DNA from: Saccharothrix algeriensis | Lineage (GTDB): Bacteria > Actinomycetota > Actinomycetes > Mycobacteriales > Pseudonocardiaceae | Direction of reading: 5' to 3' | Length of the DNA stretch: 64,000 bases | Assembly (NCBI RefSeq): GCF_016907655.1 | Contig: NZ_JAFBCL010000001.1 | Location: 3,692,001-3,756,000 of the forward strand | Shown here: positions 43,187 to 51,874 of the stretch, in pieces | How positions within the stretch are numbered: position 1 is the stretch's first letter | Layout of the letters: each line of letters starts with the position of its first letter | Translations under genes and position numbers: made by a program | Notes under the pieces: generated by a model | The model's input: only the letters and a program-made list of their open reading frames with translations | Told to the model about the DNA's origin: nothing | The model's database searches: none

Positions 43187-44164
43187 GTGTTCCCCGCCCA
43201 CCGCCCACGCCGCCTGCGCACCACGCCCGCGATGCGCCGCCTGGTCAGCGAGACCACCGTGCGCCCGCGGCAGCTGGTGCTGCCCATGTTCGTGAAGGAA
43301 GGCGCCGAGGCGCCGGTCGAAATCGCCTCGATGCCCGGCGTCGTGCAGCACTCCCGCGATTCGCTGCGCAAGGCCGCCGTGGAGGCCGTCCAGGCCGGCG
43401 TCGGCGGCCTGATGCTGTTCGGCGTGCCCACCACCCGGGACGCGGTCGGCTCCGGCGCGACCGACCCGGACGGCATCCTCAACGCCGCCCTGCGGGACCT
43501 GCGGTCCGAGCTGGGCGACAGCACCGTGCTGATGTCGGACTGCTGCCTGGACGAGTTCACCGACCACGGGCACTGCGGCGTGCTGACCCCGACCGGCGAG
43601 GTGGACAACGACGCCACGCTGGAGGTCTACGGCGAGATGGCGGTGACCCAGGCGCGGGCCGGGGCGCACGTGGTGGGCCCGAGCGGCATGATGGACGGCC
43701 AGGTCGGGTTCATCCGGGCCGCGCTGGACGAGGCCGGCTGCACCGACACCGCCGTGCTCGCCTACTCGGTGAAGTACGCCTCCGCGCTGTACGGGCCGTT
43801 CCGGGACGCGGTGGAGTCGCAGCTCCAGGGCGACCGCAAGACCTACCAGCAGGATCCAGCCAACGCCCGCGAGGCGCTGCGCGAGGTCGAGCTGGACCTC
43901 GCCGAGGGCGCCGACATGGTGATGGTCAAGCCCGCCCTGCCGTACCTGGACGTGCTGCGCGCCGTGCGGGAGGTCTCCACCGTGCCGGTCGCGGCCTACC
44001 AGATCTCCGGCGAGTACTCGATGGTGGAGGCCGCCGCGCGCAACGGCTGGATCGAGCGCGAGCGCACGGTGCTGGAGTCGTTGACGTCGATCCGGCGGGC
44101 CGGCGCGGACGTCGTGCTCACCTACTGGGCGGTGGAGGCGGCGCGGTGGCTGGACCGGGGGTGA
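43187..44164 (+). CDS. hemB: Delta-aminolevulinic acid dehydratase (porphobilinogen synthase) HemB
   Basis: HemB condenses two 5-aminolevulinates to porphobilinogen. The 325-residue TIM barrel has [20 protein letters not shown] at the N-terminus. The cysteine-rich metal segment is [15 protein letters not shown], which indicates a zinc-type enzyme. The two active-site lysines lie in [16 protein letters not shown] and [24 protein letters not shown] follows. The GTG at 43187 has a GAGGGAG ahead; the frame is open further upstream. The gene is separated from the fusion gene by 184 bp with a GC-rich hairpin, so it may have its own promoter. Its stop overlaps the next gene's GTG. Confidence 0.95.
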   Translation: MFPAHRPRRLRTTPAMRRLVSETTVRPRQLVLPMFVKEGAEAPVEIASMPGVVQHSRDSLRKAAVEAVQAGVGGLMLFGVPTTRDAVGSGATDPDGILNAALRDLRSELGDSTVLMSDCCLDEFTDHGHCGVLTPTGEVDNDATLEVYGEMAVTQARAGAHVVGPSGMMDGQVGFIRAALDEAGCTDTAVLAYSVKYASALYGPFRDAVESQLQGDRKTYQQDPANAREALREVELDLAEGADMVMVKPALPYLDVLRAVREVSTVPVAAYQISGEYSMVEAAARNGWIERERTVLESLTSIRRAGADVVLTYWAVEAARWLDRG

Positions 44165-44691
44165 AGCGGGCGGCCGTCGTGCCGCCGCGGCTGGTGGACC
44201 TGTCGCGCTGGCTGTGGATCGGCAGCGCGGTGATCGGCCTCGGCCGGTTCCTGGTGCAGCTGGCCGACCGGGAGATGCTGATCGAGCAGCTGCGCCGGGA
44301 CCGGGCGACGGCGGGGCTGGGGCAGGACGAGCTGGACGCGGCGGTGACCGGCGGTGTCGTGTTCGGCCTGCTGATGGGCGGCCTGCTGGTCCTGGTCTAC
44401 GCGCTGCTGGCCAACCGGATGGCGGGCGGGCGCAACTGGGCGCGGGTCGTGCTGACCGTGTTCGGCGGCGCGGGCATCCTGCTCGGCGTGTTCCGGCTGA
44501 TCGCCGTGGTGTCGGGCTTCGCGGCGGCCTCCGGCCTGGTCATCAGCCCCGTGGACTTGGCGTTCGGCGTGGTGACGATGGTGGTCGACGCGGTGGCGCT
44601 GACCCTGATGTACCTGCCATCAGTTTCCGGGCACTTCAGATCACAGCGTTCCGTCAGCGCCGGACCACCACAGGTAGCTAACGGATTGTGA
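44161..44691 (+). CDS. Four-helix membrane protein of the local NWAR family, copy 1
   Basis: The 176-residue protein has four predicted transmembrane helices ([74 protein letters not shown]). Between helices 2 and 3 is [15 protein letters not shown]. The motif NWARxxL recurs in the next two genes and, more weakly, in the two after them. I do not recognise a named function. The GTG overlaps the hemB stop by 4 bp, so it is co-translated with hemB. A short Ser/Gln-rich tail ends the protein. Confidence 0.75.
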   Translation: MKRAAVVPPRLVDLSRWLWIGSAVIGLGRFLVQLADREMLIEQLRRDRATAGLGQDELDAAVTGGVVFGLLMGGLLVLVYALLANRMAGGRNWARVVLTVFGGAGILLGVFRLIAVVSGFAAASGLVISPVDLAFGVVTMVVDAVALTLMYLPSVSGHFRSQRSVSAGPPQVANGL

Positions 44692-44733
44692 TTTCAGGTC
44701 GACGCGGGCAGCCGGTGCTCATACGGTCCGCGC

Positions 44734-45384
44734 ATGACCACTCCTCAGGACCCTTACGGCCAGCAGGGTGGCCACCCCCACCAGGGCGGTGGCCACCCGC
44801 AGCACGGAGGCCCCCAGGGCTACCCGCAGCAGGGCGGGCCGCAGGGCTACCCGCAGCAGGGTGGGCCGCAGGGCTACCAGCAGCAGCCCGGCTACCCCCC
44901 GTCCGCCCCGCCGCTGTCGGACAGCGAACTCGCCCGTCCGGCGCGGCCGAAGTCGGTCGACACCGCGTTCATGCTGTGGATGGTCGCGGCCGGCATCGGC
45001 ATCGTGTCCAGCATCCTGAACTTCTTCACCGTCCAGGCGCTGTACGACGAGCTGCTCAAGGACACCTCGCCCGAGCTGCGCGGTTCCGTCGCCGAGCCCG
45101 GTTACGGCAGCGCGATCTTCAGCCTGGTCCTGTTCGCGCTCTGGGTCCTCGTCGTGTTCCAGATGCGCAACGGCGCCAACTGGGCGCGCATCGTGCTGGC
45201 CGTGCTCGGCGGCATCGGCGTGATCGGCGGCCTCGTCGGGCTGCTGACCATCGGCGTGCTGTTCAGCATCGGCATCCTGGGCGCGCTCCAGGCCCTGCTG
45301 TCGCTGGCCTCGCTGGTGGTGACGATCGGCGCGCTGATCTTCATGTTCAAGTCCGACGCGAACTACTACTTCAAGAAGAGCTGA
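44734..45384 (+). CDS. Membrane protein with Gln/Gly/Pro repeat arm, NWAR family copy 2
   Basis: The 216-residue protein starts MTTPQDPYGQQGG. A 50-residue cytoplasmic arm follows, with the tandem GGPQGYPQQ repeated about three times. After PLSDSELARPARPKSVDTAF come four transmembrane helices, with GANWARIVLAVLGGIG between helices 2 and 3. The first extracytoplasmic loop holds YDELLKDTSPELRG. The same plan in its neighbours indicates tandem duplication. The function is unknown. Similar Gly/Gln/Pro-armed membrane proteins are widespread in actinobacteria. Its own promoter region of 42 bp follows the preceding stop. Confidence 0.75.
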   Translation: MTTPQDPYGQQGGHPHQGGGHPQHGGPQGYPQQGGPQGYPQQGGPQGYQQQPGYPPSAPPLSDSELARPARPKSVDTAFMLWMVAAGIGIVSSILNFFTVQALYDELLKDTSPELRGSVAEPGYGSAIFSLVLFALWVLVVFQMRNGANWARIVLAVLGGIGVIGGLVGLLTIGVLFSIGILGALQALLSLASLVVTIGALIFMFKSDANYYFKKS

Positions 45385-45582
45385 CCCCCGACCGGTGCCG
45401 GTCCGCGCGCCGGGCGCGGGCCGACGCCGGTGGCGGGCGCCGCCGTCCACGGACGGGTGACGGGGTCCGTCGACCGAAGTCGCGCGGCGGTGTCGACCTT
45501 CGTCGACAACCCGACGGCGATCCGTCGCGCGCGGGCCCGTCGCGGTGGACAGCGCCCTTGCGCGGTTCTAGCGTTCCGTGCT

Positions 45583-46119
45583 GTGACAACCCCTCAGGAT
45601 CCCGACCGCGGGCAGCAGCAGCCGCACATCCCCCCGCCCCCTCCCCTGAGCGAGTCCGAGCTCCAGGGCACGCACGGCGGCGCCGCGGCGCTCCCGGCGC
45701 CCAAGGAGGTCCGGATCTCGTTCTGGATCTGGATCGCCGGCGCCGTGCTGTCGGCGGTCGGCGGGCTGCTCGCCCTCACGCAGCGGGACGAGGTGGCCCG
45801 GGTGCTGCGCGGGACGCCGCAGTTCGCCGACGCCCCCCAGGCCGAGCTGGACGCGGCCGTCGCCGCCTCCGTGCTGTTCTCCATCGTGTTCGGCCTGGTG
45901 ATCGCCGGCCTCTACGTGCTGTTCGCGTTCAAGGTGCGGGCGGGGCGGAACTGGGCCCGCGTCACGCTCACCGTGCTGACCGCCCTCGGCCTGCTGTCGC
46001 TGCTGCTCGGCGCATCGGTCTCCGGGCTGCTCACGTCGCTGCTGAGCGTCATCGCCGTGGCGCTGCTCTACACGCGCAACTCCAGGGCCTACTTCGACTC
46101 GGTGAAGCGGGCGGGGTGA
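45583..46119 (+). CDS. Membrane protein, NWAR family copy 3
   Basis: The 178-residue product from GTG 45583 begins VTTPQDPDRGQQQ, almost the same as the previous gene. It then has PLSESELQG, again like its PLSDSEL. Four transmembrane helices follow (ISFWIWIAGAVLSAVGGLLA, ASVLFSIVFGLVIAGLYVLFAF, VTLTVLTALGLLSLLLGAS, LLTSLLSVIAVALLY). GRNWARVTLTVLTALG is in the shared position. The loop TQRDEVARVLRGTPQF parallels the other copies. The arm is shorter and lacks the GYPQQ repeats. The function is unknown. The stop overlaps the next GTG. Confidence 0.75.
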   Translation: MTTPQDPDRGQQQPHIPPPPPLSESELQGTHGGAAALPAPKEVRISFWIWIAGAVLSAVGGLLALTQRDEVARVLRGTPQFADAPQAELDAAVAASVLFSIVFGLVIAGLYVLFAFKVRAGRNWARVTLTVLTALGLLSLLLGASVSGLLTSLLSVIAVALLYTRNSRAYFDSVKRAG

Positions 46120-46514
46120 CCGGGCCGGCGCCGTCCGCGCGGGTGGCGGTGGCGCTGTGGTACGCGCTCGGCGTCTTCGGCGTGCTCAACGCGGCCTACC
46201 TGTGGGCCCGGCGGGGCGCGCTGGAGGACGCCGCCGCGCGGGGCGGGCTCGACCCGTCGGCCGTGACGGGGCTGCTGGTGCAGATCACGGTCGCCGCGGT
46301 GGTGTTCGGCGCAGGCTACGTCGGGTTCGCCCGGTGCCTGCGGCTGCGCAAGCGGTGGGCGCGGGGCGCGGTCACCGCGGTGGCCCTGGCGCACGTGCTG
46401 TGGCTCGCGCTGACCGGCGGGGCGCAGGCCAACCTGGTCGTCCTGCTGCTCCTGGTCGCCGGTTCCGCGTTCACGTGGCTGCGCGGTACGGCAGAGTGGG
46501 TGGGGCAGCAGTAG
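46116..46514 (+). CDS. Small membrane protein, diverged NWAR family copy 4
   Basis: The 132-residue protein has four hydrophobic helices (VAVALWYALGVFGVLNAAYL, VTGLLVQITVAAVVFGAGYV, AVTAVALAHVLWLALT, LVVLLLLVAGSAFTWL). LRKRWARGAVTAVALAH stands where its neighbours have NWARxxL. It lacks the N-terminal arm. The GTG overlaps the stop of the previous gene by 4 bp, giving coupled translation. It appears to be a shortened member of the same series. The function is unknown. Confidence 0.7.
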   Translation: MTGPAPSARVAVALWYALGVFGVLNAAYLWARRGALEDAAARGGLDPSAVTGLLVQITVAAVVFGAGYVGFARCLRLRKRWARGAVTAVALAHVLWLALTGGAQANLVVLLLLVAGSAFTWLRGTAEWVGQQ

Positions 46515-46548
46515 AGCTGTTCCCGCAGCTTCCCCGCCGGAGACGCGC

Positions 46549-46827
46549 ATGTCCGAGCCCGACCCGCACGCCTCGCCGCCCCACCGGGTCGACCCGCCCG
46601 GTCGGGCGGCCACGCCGCCCGCCGACGGCTCCGCGCCGGCGCTCGCCCACCCCGGTGCGCCCGCCCCGCGGCGGGCGGCGACCCCGACGGCGCGGCCGGC
46701 CGATGCGCCGCCGGTGCTCGCGCCGGTCCGCGCCGCCTGGCCGCCGGCGCCCCTCGCCGCGGTCGCCCCGGGCTGCGGGGCGCTGTCCCCGTCCGACACC
46801 TGCTCCGAGGCGGTGAACCCCCGGTGA
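46549..46827 (+). CDS. Pro/Ala-rich short open reading frame, uncertain
   Basis: A 92-codon frame starts at ATG 46549, 7 bp after CCGGAG. It ends in the GTGA that starts the next membrane protein gene, the coupling geometry seen along this cluster. The product is almost entirely Pro, Ala and Arg with one late CGALSPSDTC, and shows no domain. It may be a real disordered protein, a lost N-terminal arm, or untranslated leader. At this GC content an open frame of this length is weak evidence. Confidence 0.35.
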   Translation: MSEPDPHASPPHRVDPPGRAATPPADGSAPALAHPGAPAPRRAATPTARPADAPPVLAPVRAAWPPAPLAAVAPGCGALSPSDTCSEAVNPR

Positions 46828-47351
46828 CCCAGCCACCGTTCAACCCGTTCGACCAGCCGATGCGGCCGGTCAACCTGCCGCAGCCGGGGCCGCAGCAGCC
46901 CGTCGGGCACCTCGGCCAGATGCGCGGCGTCGACCAGCTCACGACCACCGTCGTGCGCCCCGGTGTCGTGGTCGGAGCCTTCGCGCTCTGGCTGGTCGCC
47001 GCCGCGGTGTGGCCGGTGGGCACGGTGGTGCGGGTGCTCGCCGAGGAGGGCAGCTTCGCCGGCTTCGGCCCGGTGATGACCCTGTTCACGACCGGCTGCC
47101 TGGCCGTGGGCGGGGTGTGCGGCGCGATCGCGTTCTTCCGCGGCAGCCACCAGGCGCGGGTCGCGCTGTGCGTCGGGTACTTCGTGCTCGGCATCCTGGC
47201 GGTGGCGGCCCTGGTCGTGGCGGCGCGGGACGGCGACACCGGGCCGGCGGCCTGGGCGGTCATCGTGCTGCGGGTGGCGACTCCCGCCGCGGCCGCGGTG
47301 CTGAGCTTCCTGCCCGGTTCCCGGCACTACTTCGCGGGGAGCCCCGGCTAG
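46824..47351 (+). CDS. Membrane protein, diverged member of the local series, copy 5
   Basis: The 175-residue protein has an N-terminal Pro/Gln arm (FNPFDQPMRPVNLPQPGPQQ) and four transmembrane helices (VVVGAFALWLVAAAVWPVG, VMTLFTTGCLAVGGVCGAIAFF, VALCVGYFVLGILAVAALVVA, AWAVIVLRVATPAAAAVLSFL). GSHQARVALCVGYFVLG stands at the NWARxxL position, and the end SRHYFAG matches the SRAYF and ANYYF ends of copies 3 and 2. That supports a common origin. The function is unknown. The stop overlaps the next start by one base (TAGTG). Confidence 0.72.
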   Translation: MTQPPFNPFDQPMRPVNLPQPGPQQPVGHLGQMRGVDQLTTTVVRPGVVVGAFALWLVAAAVWPVGTVVRVLAEEGSFAGFGPVMTLFTTGCLAVGGVCGAIAFFRGSHQARVALCVGYFVLGILAVAALVVAARDGDTGPAAWAVIVLRVATPAAAAVLSFLPGSRHYFAGSPG

Positions 47352-47791
47352 TGGACCAGCCAGTCCTGTACGCCGAGCCCGGCGCGTCCCGGTGGCCGCT
47401 GCTGTGCGGGCCGGTGTTCGCCCTGCTCGGCCTGGGCGCGGAGGCGCTGACCGGGGCGGTGTGGGTGTTGCTGTGGCTGTTCGTGGCGGTGGCGCTGTTC
47501 GTGCCGACCCTGCTGTGGGTGCAGGGCCGCCGCAAGGTCCGCGGCGTCCGCCTCACGCCCGTGGCGCTGCACCAGGGCCGGGAGGAGCTGCCGGTGCGCG
47601 ACATCGCCGAGGTGTCCGGTGTGGAGCCCCGGGCGGGCGCGACCGTGCTCGGCGGCGGCTGGGCGCTGCCGCGCGGCACGGAGCCGGTGCCGATCCGGCT
47701 GACCGACGGCGCCGTGGTGCTCGGCTGGGCCCGCGACGCCGACGCCCTGCGCACCGCCCTCGACCGGCTGCTCGTCCACCGGGCGCCCTGA
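47351..47791 (+). CDS. Two-helix membrane protein with a cytoplasmic PH-like region
   Basis: The 146-residue protein from GTG 47351 has two close transmembrane helices (PLLCGPVFALLGLGAEALTG, VWVLLWLFVAVALFVPTLLW). A basic turn (QGRRKVRG) is followed by a mostly beta-strand domain with VRLTPVALHQGREELPVRDI and IRLTDGAVVLGWARDADALR. This recalls bacterial PH-like or DUF3093-type membrane proteins, but I cannot place it with confidence. It follows the membrane protein series with a 1-bp overlap, so it is probably in the same transcript. Confidence 0.7.
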   Translation: MDQPVLYAEPGASRWPLLCGPVFALLGLGAEALTGAVWVLLWLFVAVALFVPTLLWVQGRRKVRGVRLTPVALHQGREELPVRDIAEVSGVEPRAGATVLGGGWALPRGTEPVPIRLTDGAVVLGWARDADALRTALDRLLVHRAP

Positions 47792-47793
47792 TC

Positions 47794-47915
47794 CGTCCTG
47801 TCGGGACGGCGGAACCGTCCCGATCGGACGCGGGGTCCGTCCCGATCGGGCGCGGGGTCCGCCCCGATCGGGCGAGGACTGTCCCGATCGGACGCGAAGT
47901 CCGTTCCGAGCGGGC
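47794..47915. repeat. Tandem 22-bp palindromic repeats
   Basis: GTCCCGATCGG-type units begin at about 47794, 47817, 47839, 47861, 47881 and 47903, a period of 22 bp with slight slips. Each contains the palindrome CCCGATCGGG or a variant. The array fills most of the gap between the membrane protein series and the pre-hemL gene. Confidence 0.75.
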
Positions 47916-47997
47916 CGGGGCCGCGTGACCGCCGGCACGCCGTGCGCCGCGGCGGGCGGGGGGTCGTGACGGGAACGACCGTGAGAGGCTGACCACC

Positions 47998-48330
47998 GTG
48001 ACAGCCGCCACCCCCGCCGCCAACGCCTCCGGCGCGCCCGCGCCGAGGCTGCACCAGCCCAAGCGCGCCCTCGTCGCGGTCGGCGAGGTGGTGGTCGCCG
48101 CGGGGCTCGTGCTGCTCGCGGTCTGGTGCTGGAACCGGGGCGTGCTGCGCCACAGCTACCCGGTCGAGGGCCGCGCGCCGCTGGAGTCCACCCGGTACCT
48201 CGGCAACTGGATCGGCGCGGCCGTCGGGCTGGGCACCGCGGCGGGCGTGCTGGTGCTCGACGCCGCCCGGCAGACCGTGCTCGCCCTCCGCACGCGTGGT
48301 CGGGAAGAGGCCGCCGAACCGGACGTGTGA
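47998..48330 (+). CDS. Small two-helix membrane protein upstream of hemL
   Basis: The 110-residue product has two predicted transmembrane helices ([21 protein letters not shown] and [20 protein letters not shown]) separated by a polar loop, [20 protein letters not shown]. No motif identifies it. The GTG at 47998 follows GAGAGGCTGACC. It ends about a dozen bases before hemL and is likely in the same transcript. Small membrane proteins directly ahead of hemL are common in related genomes, but no function is known to me. Confidence 0.7.
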   Translation: MTAATPAANASGAPAPRLHQPKRALVAVGEVVVAAGLVLLAVWCWNRGVLRHSYPVEGRAPLESTRYLGNWIGAAVGLGTAAGVLVLDAARQTVLALRTRGREEAAEPDV

Positions 48331-48341
48331 GACTGGGACTC

Positions 48342-49631
48342 GTGACTTCCACGCGATCCCAGGCACTGTTCGAGCGCGCGGCGACGGTGATCCCCGGTGG
48401 CGTCAACTCCCCCGTGCGCGCCTTCCACTCGGTCGGCGGCACACCCCGCTTCATGGTGCGCGGCGAGGGCCCCCACCTGTGGGACGCCGACGGCAACCGG
48501 TACGTGGACCTGGTCTCCTCGTGGGGACCGATGATCCTCGGCCACGCCCACCCGCGGGTCGTGGAGGCCGTCCGCGCCGCCGCCGTCCACGGGCTGTCGT
48601 TCGGCACGCCCACCGAGGGCGAGATCCAGCTCGCCGAGGAGATCGTCGCCCGGGTCGCGCCGGTCGACCAGGTGCGGCTGGTCAACTCCGGCACCGAGGC
48701 CACGATGAGCGCGATCCGCCTCGCCCGCGGCTTCACCGGGCGGCGCAAGGTCGTCAAGTTCGCCGGCTGCTACCACGGCCACGTCGACGCGCTGCTCGCC
48801 CAGGCGGGCTCCGGTGTCGCCACGCTGGGCCTGCCCACCTCGCCCGGCGTCACGGGCGCGCAGGCCGCCGACACCCTCGTGCTGCCCTACGACGACGTCG
48901 AGGCCGTCAAGGCCGCGTTCGCCGAGAACCCGGGCGAGATCGCATGCGTGATCACCGAGGCGGCGGCGGGCAACATGGGCGCGGTCGCGCCCCGGCACAA
49001 CGCCGAGCTGCGCGAGCTGTGCCACGCCAACGGCGCCCTGCTGGTCATGGACGAGGTGATGACCGGCTTCCGCGTCTCCCGCTCGGGCTGGTTCGGCCTG
49101 GAGAACGTGCCCGGCGACCTCTACACGTTCGGCAAGGTCATGTCCGGCGGCCTGCCCGCCGCGGCGTTCGGCGGGCGCTCCGACGTGATGGCCAGGCTCG
49201 CCCCCGCCGGCCCCGTCTACCAGGCGGGCACGCTGTCGGGGAACCCGGTGGCGGTCGCGGCCGGCCTGGCGACGCTGCGCGCGGCCACCGACGAGGTCTA
49301 CCTCGCCCTGGACGCCAACGCGTCCCGGCTCGGCGCGCTGTTCACCGCGGCCCTGACCGAGGCGGGCGTGCCGCACCGCGTGCAGTTCGCGGGCAACCTG
49401 CTCAGCGTCTTCTTCACCGAGGACGCGGTCACCGACTACGCGGGCGCGCAGGCCGCCCAGACCTGGCGCTTCCCGCCGTTCTTCCACGCCCTGCTGGAGC
49501 GCGGCGTCTACCCGCCGCCCAGCGCGTTCGAGGCGTGGTTCGTCAACGCCGCCATGACCGAGGAGGACTTCGCGGTGATCGCGGACGCCCTGCCCCACGC
49601 CGCCCGCGCCGCCGCGGAGGCCACGCGGTGA
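48342..49631 (+). CDS. hemL: Glutamate-1-semialdehyde 2,1-aminomutase HemL
   Basis: HemL is a PLP enzyme that converts glutamate-1-semialdehyde to 5-aminolevulinate, the step after HemA. The 429-residue protein has [51 protein letters not shown] and the metal-free aspartate region [14 protein letters not shown]. The PLP-binding Lys is in [18 protein letters not shown]. The GTG at 48342 was preferred; GTG 48327 is in frame. It overlaps the following phosphatase gene by 4 bp. Order hemL, phosphatase, thioredoxin, ccd genes matches Rv0524-Rv0529. Confidence 0.97.
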   Translation: MTSTRSQALFERAATVIPGGVNSPVRAFHSVGGTPRFMVRGEGPHLWDADGNRYVDLVSSWGPMILGHAHPRVVEAVRAAAVHGLSFGTPTEGEIQLAEEIVARVAPVDQVRLVNSGTEATMSAIRLARGFTGRRKVVKFAGCYHGHVDALLAQAGSGVATLGLPTSPGVTGAQAADTLVLPYDDVEAVKAAFAENPGEIACVITEAAAGNMGAVAPRHNAELRELCHANGALLVMDEVMTGFRVSRSGWFGLENVPGDLYTFGKVMSGGLPAAAFGGRSDVMARLAPAGPVYQAGTLSGNPVAVAAGLATLRAATDEVYLALDANASRLGALFTAALTEAGVPHRVQFAGNLLSVFFTEDAVTDYAGAQAAQTWRFPPFFHALLERGVYPPPSAFEAWFVNAAMTEEDFAVIADALPHAARAAAEATR

Positions 49632-50284
49632 CCCGGATCTCCGCAGGCGGCGGTGGCGCGCGGACCGTGGTGCACCTGCTGCGCCACGGCGAGGTGCACA
49701 ACCCGACCGGCGTCCTGTACGGCCGCCTGCCGGGCTTCAAGCTCTCCGAGCGCGGCCAGAAGCAGGCCCTGGTCGTCGCCGAGCACCTGCACGACCGCGA
49801 CATCGCCCACGTCGTCGCCTCGCCGCTGGACCGGGCGCAGCAGACGGCCTCGCCGATCGCCGACTCGCACCGGCTGGAGCTGGCCACCGACGACCGGCTG
49901 ATCGAGGCGGACAACCGGTTCGAGGGCCTGAAGGTCGCCGTCGGCGACGGGGCGCTGCGCTCGCCCCGGCACTGGCCGAAGCTGGTCAACCCGTTCCGGC
50001 CGTCCTGGGGCGAGCCGTACCTGGAGATCGCGCACCGGATGTTCGGCGCGGTGCAGCGGGCGCGGGCGGCGGCCGAGGGCCACGAGGCGGTGTGCGTGTC
50101 GCACCAGCTGCCGATCTGGACGCTGCGGAGGTTCGTCGAGGGCAAGCGCATGTGGCACGACCCGCGCCGCCGCGAGTGCTCGCTGGCCTCGCTGACCAGC
50201 CTGGTCTTCGAGGGCGAGGAGCTGGTGCGGCTGGTCTACACCGAGCCCGCCGGCGCGACCGACCCGAGGGTGACCGGCGCGTGA
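49628..50284 (+). CDS. Histidine phosphatase family protein
   Basis: The 218-residue protein begins the conserved fold with [20 protein letters not shown] (RHG motif). It continues with [29 protein letters not shown] and [11 protein letters not shown]. The second catalytic His is in [15 protein letters not shown]. It is the counterpart of Rv0525, between hemL and the thioredoxin-like gene. The phosphate substrate is not known. Both ends overlap their neighbours by 4 bp, so it belongs to the hemL-tlpA operon. Confidence 0.9.
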   Translation: MTRISAGGGGARTVVHLLRHGEVHNPTGVLYGRLPGFKLSERGQKQALVVAEHLHDRDIAHVVASPLDRAQQTASPIADSHRLELATDDRLIEADNRFEGLKVAVGDGALRSPRHWPKLVNPFRPSWGEPYLEIAHRMFGAVQRARAAAEGHEAVCVSHQLPIWTLRRFVEGKRMWHDPRRRECSLASLTSLVFEGEELVRLVYTEPAGATDPRVTGA

Positions 50285-50850
50285 GGCGGCTGCTGCTGGT
50301 GCTGCTGGTGCTGGTCGCCGGTTGCTCGACCGGTGACGACGCGGTGATCGCGGGTTCGGAGTTCCAGCTCGTCGCGCCCGCCGGTCAGGTCCGCATCCGC
50401 TACGAGGCCGACCAGCGCAAGGTCGTGAAGGGCCTCACCGGGCCGTCGGTGATGGAGGACGGCAAGACGGTGAGCCTGGACGACTACGCGGGCAAGGTGG
50501 TCGTGGTCAACATCTGGGGCTCGTGGTGCCCGCCGTGCCGCACCGAGGCCCCGGAGCTGCAGAAGGTGCAGGACGAGACGGGCGCGCTGGGCGTGCAGGT
50601 GCTGGGCGTGGCGGTGAAGGAGTCCTCCGCCGAGGCCCCCCGCGACTTCATGGGCAACCGACAACTGCGCTACCCGTCGATCAACGACGAGTCGGGCCGT
50701 TCGCTGCTGGTGTTCAAGGGCCTCCCGCCGAACACCGTGCCGTCGACCTTCGTGCTGGACAAGCAGCACCGCGTGGCGGCGGCGTTCCTCGACGGCGTCA
50801 TCGCCACCGACCTGGTCCCCCTGGTGAAGGAACTCGCCGCCGAGAGCTGA
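50281..50850 (+). CDS. TlpA-like thioredoxin-fold lipoprotein (cytochrome c maturation)
   Basis: The 189-residue protein has a short lipoprotein signal (LLLVLLVLVAGC). An N-terminal extension is followed by a TlpA/ResA-type domain: VVVNIWGSWCPPCRTEAPEL (CxxC), DFMGNRQLRYPSIND and the cis-Pro region NTVPSTFVLD. In System II it reduces the cysteines of apocytochrome c on the outer face, fed by CcdA. In mycobacteria the counterpart Rv0526 is directly followed by ccdA. Here about 1 kb with repeat element B lies between them. Confidence 0.9.
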   Translation: MRRLLLVLLVLVAGCSTGDDAVIAGSEFQLVAPAGQVRIRYEADQRKVVKGLTGPSVMEDGKTVSLDDYAGKVVVVNIWGSWCPPCRTEAPELQKVQDETGALGVQVLGVAVKESSAEAPRDFMGNRQLRYPSINDESGRSLLVFKGLPPNTVPSTFVLDKQHRVAAAFLDGVIATDLVPLVKELAAES

Positions 50851-51030
50851 CCGCCCGGCGGCCGGACCACCCGGCCGCGTGCGCCGGACCCGACCCGTCG
50901 CACGCGGCCGACCCCACCACACCCGCACCCACATCCACACCCACGCACCAGGGCAGCACTTCCCCTCTCACGGCCCCGGCTTCCGCTTTTGCTTTCGGTC
51001 TTCGGCACGCCCCGTGCAGCCCGGCGCTCT

Positions 51031-51155
51031 CGTGTTCTCCCCGTATGGCCTGCCCGGAGGGCTACCATGCTTTTCCTGGGGGTGCAAGCACGCTTTTCGC
51101 TTGCACCCCCAGGAAAAGCATGGTCGTCTTTGACAGGCCATACGGGGAGAACACG
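51031..51155. repeat. Element B, hairpin 2 (nested 125-bp inverted repeat)
   Basis: This is the reverse-complement counterpart of the hairpin at 18713. Outer arms beginning CGTGTTCTCCCCGTATGG pair perfectly. Inner arms containing CATGCTTTTCCTGGGGG flank the loop ACGCTTTTC on this strand. Length is 125 bp, as in all four hairpins. Confidence 0.92.
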
Positions 51156-51316
51156 ACCGCTGTTTCTTTTCCTTCTCCTTGGCGGCCTGCCCGTCCGGCG
51201 AGGACTCTTTTAATCTCTTCAGCTGAGATCCGTACCGCACCTCATATAACCCGGATCGGTGCAGGTCAGAGGTAAGAAAAGCGGCCGAGAGGCCCCCAAG
51301 GAGGAGGGAAGTGCGT

Positions 51317-51441
51317 CGTGTTCTCCCCGCACGGCCTGCCGAAGGCAATCATGTTTCCTGGGGGGTGTCAAGCGAAAAGCGTGCTTGACACCCCCCAGGA
51401 AACATGATCGGGCTGCGCCCAGGCCGTACGGGGAGAACACG
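51317..51441. repeat. Element B, hairpin 1 (nested 125-bp inverted repeat)
   Basis: This is the reverse-complement counterpart of the hairpin at 18427. Inner arms at 51347-51373 and 51383-51409 flank the loop GAAAAGCGT. They differ from the 18-kb copy at three stem positions, each changed on both arms so that pairing is kept. The outer arms have one mismatch. The 161-bp spacing from the other hairpin is identical to that of element A. Confidence 0.92.
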
Positions 51442-51520
51442 AGGCACACGGCTGCGCTGAAGCGCCGCCGCGCGGAGCGCGGCTTGCGGCGAAAGCTGAA
51501 GCGCCGCCGCGCGGAGTGCG
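51442..51520. repeat. 39-bp-type GC-rich units at the edge of element B
   Basis: GCGCTGAAGCGCCGCCGCGC and related units recur with a period near 39 bp. They correspond in inverted orientation to the units at 18326-18410. Confidence 0.55.
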
Positions 51521-51874
51521 GCCCAGTCGCAGCTAACGCGGCTCGGGTGTCTTTTCCTGCGAAGCGCTCATCCTCGCGTCCCGCCCGACGAGGTTGGTCC
51601 GCGTCGTCCGCGCCGGCGGCCCGGCCCGGCCCGGTCCTGCTCGGCCCGGCCCTGGCTCGGCCTGGCCCGGCCCGTCACGGCGTCACGCTATGAAGTGCGT
51701 CACTCACTCACAAGAGGTGGAACCCGGACCTGGACAACCGACCTTCAGGGCATTTCGCCCATCGGAAGGTCCCTGGCCGGCGCGTTCCCCACCCGTTCGT
51801 GGCAGCCCCTCGGGGAGGCGGCCTCATTCCACCCAGTGACGGGCTCTCAGGATCCCGTACCTACTCTGTCCTCC

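Larger units (their letters stand above)
50851..51874 (+). other. Intergenic region between tlpA-like gene and ccdA, holding element B
   Basis: No gene is recognised in this 1-kb gap. It contains the inverted copy of the twin-hairpin element (about 50981-51520), the 39-bp-type units at its edge, and a low-complexity GGCCCGGCCCGG tract near 51618-51676. A leader to ccdA follows. TACCTACT about 15 bp ahead of the ccdA GTG could be a -10 box for a near-leaderless transcript. Confidence 0.6.

Noticed and set aside
51618..51676. GGCCCGGCCCGG tract near ccdA as a regulatory repeat
   Set aside because: It is irregular low-complexity sequence with no clear period or conserved motif.
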